64,000 nt of DNA from Ascaris suum (taxonomy: Eukaryota; Nematoda; Chromadorea; Rhabditida; Ascarididae), in NCBI GenBank assembly GCA_013433145.1, contig CM024168.1, positions 8,936,184 through 9,000,183 of the forward strand, read 5' to 3'. Positions 55,780-64,000 of the stretch are shown here, piece after piece. The position numbers were made by a program, and so were the translations under genes. The notes beneath the pieces were generated by a model. It was not told the DNA's origin and searched no databases. It worked only from the letters and a program-made list of their open reading frames with translations. Position 1 is the first letter of the stretch, and each line of letters starts with the position of its first letter.

Positions 55780-55850
55780 GGTGAATGCTCAGCTGGTTAG
55801 CACGTGAAATGCTGTATGCGGATGCGCGATATGTGCTTTTGCAGGGTCGC
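55780..55850 (+). pseudogene. tRNA-like fragment
   Basis: TGCTCAGCTGGTTAGCA forms a complete D arm with a good internal A box. The continuation (CGTGAAATGC…) has no anticodon arm, and only a partial GGGTCGC is found where a B box would be. It is probably a decayed tRNA or the head of a tRNA-derived repeat. Confidence 0.3.
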
Positions 55851-57181
55851 TTACGCCATTCTCAAAAATTATCACTAAAAACCCAACATATGCCCGACAA
55901 CTCATTCATATTTTAAGCGAGCGATCGTTCATAGAGATCGTCAAAAAAGGTTTTTTTGTGTTGTTTTAAAATATGGCCAATATGAAATACAGCAAAATTG
56001 ATTTGTAATGGGTCCGCGAAATTCTTCAACTACTTTTGTGCCAATTATTCTTTTCGAGCTGAAAGGTTTACCTGAACGCTAGTAGAGATGATTACCTTAT
56101 GGTCTACGTTATACTCGCCCAATTTAAAAGGCTTTAGTGTTTAAACTACCGTACAGCCAGACACATGCATAGACACAAGAAGCGAGTATGCTCGCAAAGG
56201 ACACGCGCACATCCACAGTGCGTTTTGCACATGCGGACTAGCACAAGCGGAGTTATTAATGAGAGATAAGAAATTTATCAGTGAGGATTTGAATAGTTTA
56301 TCCTCTTCCTCTGAACAGAACCAACGCTGCACTCACACCTCGGCAATGACATTAGTGTTAATGCAATCGAGGGACCGTGGCAAAAGAAAGCTGCCAACTT
56401 TTAAGCAGTTTCTTTTGACGAAACTCATATATTAAATTTTGTCAAAACCACTTTGATTGGTGAAGAATTTTACAGAGTTAATGAAAAGTATTATGAAATT
56501 CGCTCCTTATAGAGGGAGCAAGTTTTGCAAATTACTCGGACACAGATTCCAAATAAAAACAGCGAATCTTGCAAAAAATCTCCCATTTGTTTTCCGAGCA
56601 CTGAGTGTACTATTATCTGCCTCTCATGAGAGATTTGAACTGTGGAAAGAAATGGAAGAAAGCCACATGGGTTACTGCAATGTTGCAGCTTGTAACGAAC
56701 GCAGGATAGATGAGGGCTGATAGGCGAACGGGTTGGTATCGTTGCATCGTGCAGTACGCACAGGCATAGGAGTGTGGGATGGGATCTCTGTTGTGCTTTT
56801 GCCGAATGCTCCAAAAACATGGGTCGGAAAACTGGATTAGAGAAGACACTCTTCTTAGGCGCCAAACTGAACGATGAAATCTACTTTATCAGAACACTTC
56901 TTTCTTCTTCGACTATCACTTTCTTCCGAAAAGCGCAGCTCGGTTAAAAATCGTCGAAAGTGAACTAATTTTTCAATAGGGATGAATTTCGCACTATCAG
57001 AGGCAAGAAAAGGTTATAATTTCGCTGTAAGGTGTGGTCAATAAAGTGTGCAATAACAGCTTTTGTACACAACAGAGAAGTAGCAACCATAAAGCAGAGC
57101 AAACCTTCTACAAATGCCTTAAGGAGAGGATCGGCGCATATTAAAAGAAAGCGTGTTTGATTAGAGGTAATCAGTGTTCCT

Positions 57182-57520
57182 CTAGTTGTCTACGTGGGGT
57201 GTCGCCTTAGCGAGGGTCGCTTTCGACCTGTCGAACATCGAAGGGGCTCAGGCGTGAGGAGTGCCTGGTGCTGATTGGTGTGGAAGCAGCACTGTCCTGC
57301 CAATGTCTTATCGAAGGCTTAATAAAAGTCTTGACTTCTTGCCATCGTCTTATCCCCTCCGCCAGCACCACTGTTGGTTTTTAAAGGCTTAATAAAAGTC
57401 TTGACCTATTGTCTTGTTACCGGTTGCACAGCATCTGGTCGATCCTCGAAAGGAAAGGAATTTACGATTCCTTCAGGAACAGATTGAGGGTAGTGGGCCA
57501 AAGCAGAGACCCTCTACCCT
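57182..57520. mobile_element. LTR-like or repeat-derived remnant
   Basis: This block differs from its surroundings: less AT-rich, with two direct copies of GGCTTAATAAAAGTCTTGAC (57316-57335 and 57386-57405, 70 bases apart). Each copy contains AATAAA. It starts around TGTCTACGTGGGGTG. Duplicated polyadenylation-like units in a compact GC-richer block resemble part of a solo LTR, but no matching LTR, primer-binding site or coding remnant is visible. The ends are guesses. Confidence 0.3.
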
Positions 57521-57809
57521 TATGTCCTATTTTTGTATGAAATGTCAGCATTAAATTTGAAATGCACAAAACTTTGTATTGAAAAGATTTGGAGGCTCCA
57601 GGATAGCCAGTTTCCGCGCAAATTAGTTCAGATTTCAGTGAGTTCAGCAGAATGAAAAAATAAAAGGATTATGGAGAAGTGTCGAATAAAACGAAGTCCG
57701 TCGACAGCATTTCATCGATACGACGTAAGACGAAAAGTGGCACTCTTTGCAAACATAGCAGAAAGGTTGAGAAAAATGACAAGGGAACAGTGCTGCGAGG
57801 AAGTTGAAT

Positions 57810-57905
57810 AAAAATATCTTCACATGATTCGCATAAATATCTTTTATCTTTTATCTCCGATAATATCTCCGCATGAATATCTCCGACAATATCTTTTAGT
57901 CATGC
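57810..57905. repeat. Imperfect ATATCT-rich tandem stretch
   Basis: Repeated AATATCT(C/T)… units, including two copies of ATATCTCCG, over about 95 bases. Confidence 0.45.
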
Positions 57906-60371
57906 AATTTTACAACCTATCATGATTCGCATTAACTGTGTTATGATCGGATATTTTCTGCTCAAAGCAATATGCGTTAACCGGAAGCAAATTCATTGTT
58001 CACATCTTGCAAAAGAAATACACTGCGAAGCAAACGCCCTCTAGCATCGCAAACACTCGTCATACTTGTGAGAGGACTAAAACGCGTTTGAAACCTGCAA
58101 CAGGACATCGGCACCGCCTAGTGTATGTGCTGCACAATCAGTTGCCGGCTTTCTCTGCGAACGAGTAGCATTGTGAGAGCGAAATTGGAAGTAAATATGT
58201 TTTGCAGTGTGATGGAGGTTTTTCTCTGCTGATATCACAATCGACATTATATGCAACTTTTTTATATGCAAATTTCTGTTTTAGTATTTTTTTCGCGATA
58301 TTCGAATACGATCATAACCATATATTGCATATGTTGTATAGCCGTGTTGCGTTTGATTGAAGTTTTTATAGAAGTTGGGACCATATTATATTGGTGCAGA
58401 CGATAACGAAACTGTGCAACGTGTTATTGTCGTCTCGTATCGAACATCGATTAACGACCAATAAACATTCACAAATTTTCACTACGAAATCGAAAATTCT
58501 GACATCAAATAAAAATGCTTTTGTTCTGGTTACAGTATCTGGCTTGTGGGATAGAAACACTCTCGGATAGTAGGATGCTTCTTAAGCAGAATCCCGGATT
58601 GGGGATTCATAAAAAATAGAAGCCGCTGATTGGACTCAAACTCTTCATTGAATGTGATTATATTCGTCAACTCGTGTAAATGTTCTGCTATAGAATGTTG
58701 AAAATACTTGCAACAACTACCTTTTTCTTTGCTATTACAGTAACGTGTGCAATCAGTGACACTGTGTTATCACACTGTCATTGATCAGTTTCTATATTAT
58801 GCAAAAATATGGCATTTGAATACTTGCCAAAATAAGCAATGAAATGTGCAAAACGTTATCGCAAAAAATATGCGTTCACATAAAATTCGACCTTGAATGT
58901 AAGCCTATTAGTAGTCGCCAAAAGAGGACCGGGGCCTCTTTTCAATCAAGTAGGTGTTCTTTTGGTACAAAGCATTCAAGTTCACTTTCACTCCCTCATT
59001 TTGATTTTACTGCATAGTATTCACTAATGAGCACTTCTAATCATATCAAATACATATGAACCAAAAGTGAAGTTTTTTTGGTATAACGAATAAAATCATG
59101 TTCACTTCCTGGTTGGGTCAATTCGTTGACTTCTGCCGATATTTTCGTAATGCTGTCGACCATGCTTAGTACTTACTTCGCTAAGGTAGCAACTGATCTG
59201 GTGGCGCCTTGCAGAAAGTGCTGTGGTACTGACAGCTCCTAAACGAAAGTAATTCGCAAATAACGATGCCTACTTTTTATATTCAAATATAAATTGGCAT
59301 TCTTTTACCTTTTTATAAAGTCTAAAAGAAAGGTTGATTTCGGCATAAACCAAGGCGTCGTGATCGACCCATCACGATTACAACGCCGAATGCAGAAAGA
59401 TACGCAACCCGAACGGTTATCGAAACCGGTCTTTATATGTGATGTTATTCGAAATAGTGCTCAACGGTGACAGTTCTCTCGTCAGCTGTCACTTGAACCA
59501 TCTAATGACCGCAAATAGAGCACTCAAATTTTGATATCTCAGATCAACAAGAAATGCTGACGAAAATCAGTGGAGAAGTACATGAAGTAATAAGCATATT
59601 GGAGAAAACTTTTGGCCGATGATGATGGAATCAATCGTACAAGGTAAGTAACAATTCAGAAATTAAAAGAAAATGGATGGACTTCGATTAGGTTTTACGA
59701 TCAACATTTTATAGCGCATCTTACGCGAATGCATACCTATACAGATACATACATATATACAAATGCATTTATAAATACCTACATATATACACAAATACGA
59801 TAGATATAAACATGCGCACGAACGCAACCAAATATTATGACTGTCCATTTAGTAAATCTTTGTAAATAATACTGATAAGATGTTTAATTGCTTAGGTGGG
59901 TATTCATTAATATTTTGCTTAATTGTTTATCGTTGAAATTGCGGCGGAGCGGTTCCGACCTTCACATTCTTGCTGCTCTAACGTAATCAGTGCCGTCTAT
60001 TCATTCGAATTTTTGCTTTGTAAATGCTTTGCTCTTCCGTGTATTCGTGTTCTATGTTTCTTTCTGCATATTTTTCCACTTCGAAATCTTCAAATAAATA
60101 AAAACAAAACGAAAGTTTGAAGCTGCAAAAAAAGACGAGCAATCTTGCACCTCTATTATTTGGAAGCAAATTTTCAAGGAATTCGTTGCTTATATTTAAG
60201 AATCACATAGTGATTTATGATGGCAAAGAAATATTGAATGAGGCGATGGTAATGTGAAGCACGGGTCGTTTCGAAAGCATTATTTCAAAGCATTACGCAG
60301 CAATTCATCTACATTGTATTCTAAGTCTTCACATCCAAATGTGTATTTGTGCTTTGTCATACCCGCTTTTT

Positions 60372-60400
60372 GGGGGAGGGGGGGGGGGGTGGAAGGGAGG
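60372..60400. repeat. Poly-G run
   Basis: Five G, one A, twelve G, then a G-rich tail. It could form a quadruplex on +. Confidence 0.8.
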
Positions 60401-62717
60401 TTGGACTCATCGGAATATGCACGTGTTTAGATAATGTTATGCAAGGTAAATTTTGTTTTGCAAATACAGATGAAGAGGACTTCTCTCACGACACCGTAGC
60501 GGGAATCCAGGGAAAAAAATGCATGGAAATGAGGAAAAATACATTATTGCTGATTGAGAAATTCATGACTATTGCAGCCGTAGACTCTATTCGCATAAAG
60601 ATTTTTTTCATTCCAGTTCATTTCAATAATTCCCTTTAGCTCATTTCTAAAGCAACAGCGAATTGCGGGACGCATTAACTCGATATCCCGCAGTTTCTGA
60701 CCTTATTTTCTGCGCAATGTCCCACACGTGAACATTCGGCACGTTTGTAGGTTGCCGAATGTTTTTGTCGTCGGCATCGTTCAGTTTTTATAGGGCGTTA
60801 TAGGCTTGCCTGCATTCGAAAACATCTCCTTCATACCTCCAATAACGCATTCAATAATATATACTAGCAGAACTATGCGATCTTTTCTTGATATTCTTCT
60901 TGATTAACCTTATTAAAAAGTATCGATAAGTTTGAAAGTTTTTTCAACATTTTTTGTAGTTATTTAGAAGAGATCAGTTATCAAAATACAAATATTTGGA
61001 AGTTATGTTATCAAAAACAAAGGCGGTGGAAAATACATTCAAGTGATAGCAGACTTGTGTTTAAAGGCATTTAATTGTGAATGAGAAGGCAAACTAACTG
61101 CAATTACATTAGCTGAACAGTAATTAGCATCATACTCTGCAACATATCACCATACATATGTGTGTCTATCTATAAATGCATATGGATGTAGATATGCATA
61201 TATACATAATCCTTAATCAGAATGTCGTTAGTGTTCACGTGGAAGGATGATGCTTGATTTGCTGACGCATAAATGATGCTTTCTCACTATCTACCGATTT
61301 ACAAGTAATCTTATTTGCTTTTAGAAAGGATTTCCCACAGTGCATTTGCATATGCTCGCAGATTTACGCCGAATAAAGCATTAGATTCGAAAGCCAAATT
61401 TTTGCATATAAACACTCAGCTATTGCACGAAAAGAGCCATTTCCTTGAGTACTCACAATGCAGACTGTCATGCAGCGAAACGACTAATGAAATATTGCTC
61501 CGTTGTTTCTCAGCGTTTCTATAACTGATGGGTCTTTTTTGCACATTCGCATAATGCGGATAACACTTCAGTGTGCTCCGCTATTGCAAAGGCATCCGAT
61601 GTAAAGTTGGAAATTGGCGAGGGGGATGCGGCGAGATGGGGGGCGAAACAGTTCCATATAATTGCAAAACACTTCGCAACGAGAAATAAAAATCTGCATA
61701 CCAAGAAGGAAGCGGCAGAGCCGGGTCTGAATCCCAAGAGAGTGAACAAAGTACGGATTAAAATGACCGGAAAGAAAGAGTCAAAAGTGTTTCACTGCTT
61801 TCAACTACCCGGATTTTTTTGTTATTTGCGCCCAACGAGCAGAAAAATTGCACAGTCAGCGACCAGCCACCCGCAGTAAAGCATCCCACATTTATCGACA
61901 GCACGGTTCTCACACGCGAACTGCATGGCAAATCCACTCTTGCACGGTTTAAGCATCAGAATTTACCACCCAGCATCCAAAAAAGTATCTCTAGATGGAA
62001 TGGATCTTTGTTTGACTCTCCATCTAACCCGAGATCACATATGCTAAGACTGTTATCTGAGGCACTTTAACAAAGCTGCCGGTAAAATTGAGGCACAACG
62101 GCGCAGCAACGGCTCCGCAAGTTAAGATTTCACTAAATGCCGCTCTTTACTGATGTTTCTGATACATCTGTAACATTTTGAACTTGAATTCGTCTCGAAA
62201 TACGCCGAACTTGAAAGTTGGTAACGGCATGGGCTTCGCCTCTTCCCCATGGGTTCTATCCAGGAGACGTTCGTTTTCGAAATCCAACAATAGGATAGCT
62301 CCAGGGCTTGTGGACGGGGTGTACGTGTGTTACATAGTATGATCATTGTACATGAAACATAGCAGATTCAATTCGGTCAACTGGCAAGCCCTATGCGTTG
62401 ATGAGTACGCAATTGAAGGAACAGCAATCACAAGATTGTCCATAAACACTAAGTGCCTTGACGCTGCCAGTCATCGGGCGGTTCCAATCACGATTCATGA
62501 TCCGACCACTCATCCGGATGAAGCGAAATTGAGCGGAAACAACTGGAAGCATCGCAAGTCTGTAGCAGCGATGAAGTGAAGGGCACAGCATTTGTGAAAC
62601 ACTTCAGAAGCAGCAATGAAACCGCCAACAGATGGAGAGTGCAAGTGAGAGGGCGTTAATGAAAACGTTTCTGAGGACGTTCATTACAGCTAATACGATT
62701 TGAAAATTTTCAACATA

Positions 62718-62723
62718 TTTATT
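62718..62723 (-). promoter_or_regulatory. Polyadenylation signal AATAAA
   Basis: AATAAA on the minus strand, about 90 bases after the stop at 62812. Confidence 0.45.
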
Positions 62724-62811
62724 GTAACTGAAGAAAGAGAAGAAGCCAACAGAAGCATTCGATTTCCCATATTGACGTCAGATGTCACACGAAATGAAAA
62801 ATTTAAAATTT

Positions 62812-63114
62812 TTACATAATAGCGAAAAGAATTGTGCATAAAATAGAAAAAGCGAATATTGTCGGTGGGATGCCACCGTCATCATCAGCAATTTTAAATT
62901 CCACATTATGCTTCGACCGATCGCGGGAATTCTTCCGCTTTGGATCCATATTGTTTTCTTTGGTGCTTCTTAGTGGGATAATATGGTTCATTTCATTGAA
63001 ATAACCCACATTATCGTATTCATGTACCGATGGGTGGACAGGCATGCCAGGATTGTGCAAAAGATCGCCGAATGGTATTTGTTCACGAACAAGAAGTTCT
63101 TCATATATTCGATC
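62812..63114 (-). CDS. Last exon of an unidentified protein with GPI-anchor-like C-terminus
   Basis: 100 residues plus stop. The acceptor is ttatttcag, in phase 0. It starts DRIYEELLVREQIPFGDLLH, runs through a hydrophilic segment (HEYDNVGYFNEM, then a basic MDPKRKNSRDRSKHN) and ends with ADDDGG followed by a hydrophobic run to the very last residue (IPPTIFAFSILCTILFAIM). Small residues before a terminal hydrophobic run with no cytosolic tail are the usual GPI-attachment signal; a tail-anchored membrane protein is the alternative. I do not recognise the family. The gene continues towards and probably past the right edge. A 36-base candidate exon at 63573-63608 would join in phase 0. Confidence 0.55.
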   Translation of the reverse strand, partial: DRIYEELLVREQIPFGDLLHNPGMPVHPSVHEYDNVGYFNEMNHIIPLRSTKENNMDPKRKNSRDRSKHNVEFKIADDDGGIPPTIFAFSILCTILFAIM

Positions 63115-64000
63115 CTGAAATAACTCTCAGCAACTTATCATTGCTGCAAAAATACGAGAAATGTTGAACTATGCATAAGTGTACACGGCATTTGAATTCG
63201 AATATTGCCCATATGCTGCACAAGCACAATAAAATTATTGAGCGCAAACTGCGATATTCAAGATCATCAAAAGAATTGCTGTGACCCGCACATTGTACAC
63301 AGCATTCTACATTTCAGTTATCCCCCCACAAGTGTGTACCGCAGAGGGCACTCCATCAACAATCAATTGCATTCTATTATAAACGAGTAGTGGTAACTGC
63401 ACTATGCTGCCCATAGCACTTATGTGAGCAAAACCTAACATAAGACTAATCGATGTTTGCTAAATGCAAAGTACAACAATTATTTGCATAGAGCGAGCAT
63501 CATAGGTCACTGCACAAAATTAATTTCTTGTCTCTCGGATTTGCCCAATTTTGAGAGTAGAAATGAGCAGACCTGATCGTCCGCTATAACTAATAAAGCG
63601 TCGCCTATCTGACAGTTTATCATATTTAGGTTTTATAAGCATGTGCACTTTTAAACACTACGATTGCAACAAAAGCGTTTTTCAAAACCGCACCAGAAAA
63701 AACTATAACTCCGAAAAAACGAAAATCCGTATTCAATGCGCTAAGCTCCATCCAATGCAACGCATATTTTTTTCTTTCCGAAGTTGGAAATGCCACCTGG
63801 ACAAGCGGAAAAGCTTCAATTTTTGTAATAAACAAGTTTCGTTTAGGAAATATATTTTATAGAGCAGAATCATCATATTTTATTAAATTACATGTGCTAT
63901 CCTTAGTTAGCATAAAAATTCGGTTGAGAAAGTAATTAAAAACGATTCGACCGATGGAGTTCCACTTCAGATCTAAATAAACGGAAGTGCCGACACGCGC
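63115..64000. other. Presumed intron(s) of the rightmost gene
   Basis: Only one weak candidate exon is visible: 63573-63608 on -, coding IGDALLVIADDQ between ctgtcag and gtctgc. Open frames at 63626-63862 on both strands have no support. Confidence 0.35.

Larger units (their letters stand above)
54557..62811. other. Intergenic, no confident gene
   Basis: Possible 5' exon of the transporter, the 3' UTR of the rightmost gene, purine tracts, a tRNA-like fragment and an LTR-like remnant (all listed separately). Between 61571 and 62579 the + strand has several overlapping open frames in three phases; none shows a domain and they do not join with clear splice sites. Confidence 0.45.

Overview
The window is intron-rich, AT-rich, gene-poor eukaryotic nuclear DNA and most probably comes from a nematode. 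Evidence for this: (i) a Cys-loop chloride channel of the nematode LGC-55-type amine-gated group; (ii) a many-exon SLC17-type transporter of nematode style; (iii) a Ly6/ODR-2-like secreted cysteine-rich protein; (iv) many splice acceptors of the TTTCAG form. Exons are about 45-300 bases and introns run up to about 2.3 kb, which suggests a species with a larger genome than Caenorhabditis. I cannot fix the genus.

Layout: 1-13 kb holds no confident gene and is dominated by a tetranucleotide tract (10 x TTTA, then about 513 perfect TTTG units, 3.01-5.14 kb). A single-exon Ly6-like gene lies on + at 13.1-13.6 kb. The Gly/Tyr-rich last exon of a probably secreted structural protein lies on - at 17.5-18.1 kb. 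Ten exons of an anion-selective Cys-loop receptor lie on - from 32.9 down to 23.5 kb; the signal-peptide exon was not found. A (TA)n tract sits at 34.4 kb. Thirteen exons of an SLC17/MFS transporter lie on - from 54.5 down to 40.7 kb and join, phase by phase, into one 624-codon reading frame. A last exon with a GPI-anchor-like tail lies on - at 62.8-63.1 kb and belongs to a gene that runs off the window. The remaining DNA holds microsatellites, purine tracts, tRNA-like relics, a possible LTR-like remnant and short hairpins.

The two large genes are both membrane proteins plausible for neurons: an amine-gated chloride channel and a vesicular or plasma-membrane organic-anion transporter. They are separate transcription units and nothing suggests co-transcription. 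The most unusual points are an expanded luminal loop of about 180 residues in the transporter, carrying four N-glycosylation sequons, and the perfect 2-kb TTTG array. All splice sites were read by eye. The phase arithmetic was checked by hand, but no alignment or transcript evidence was available.
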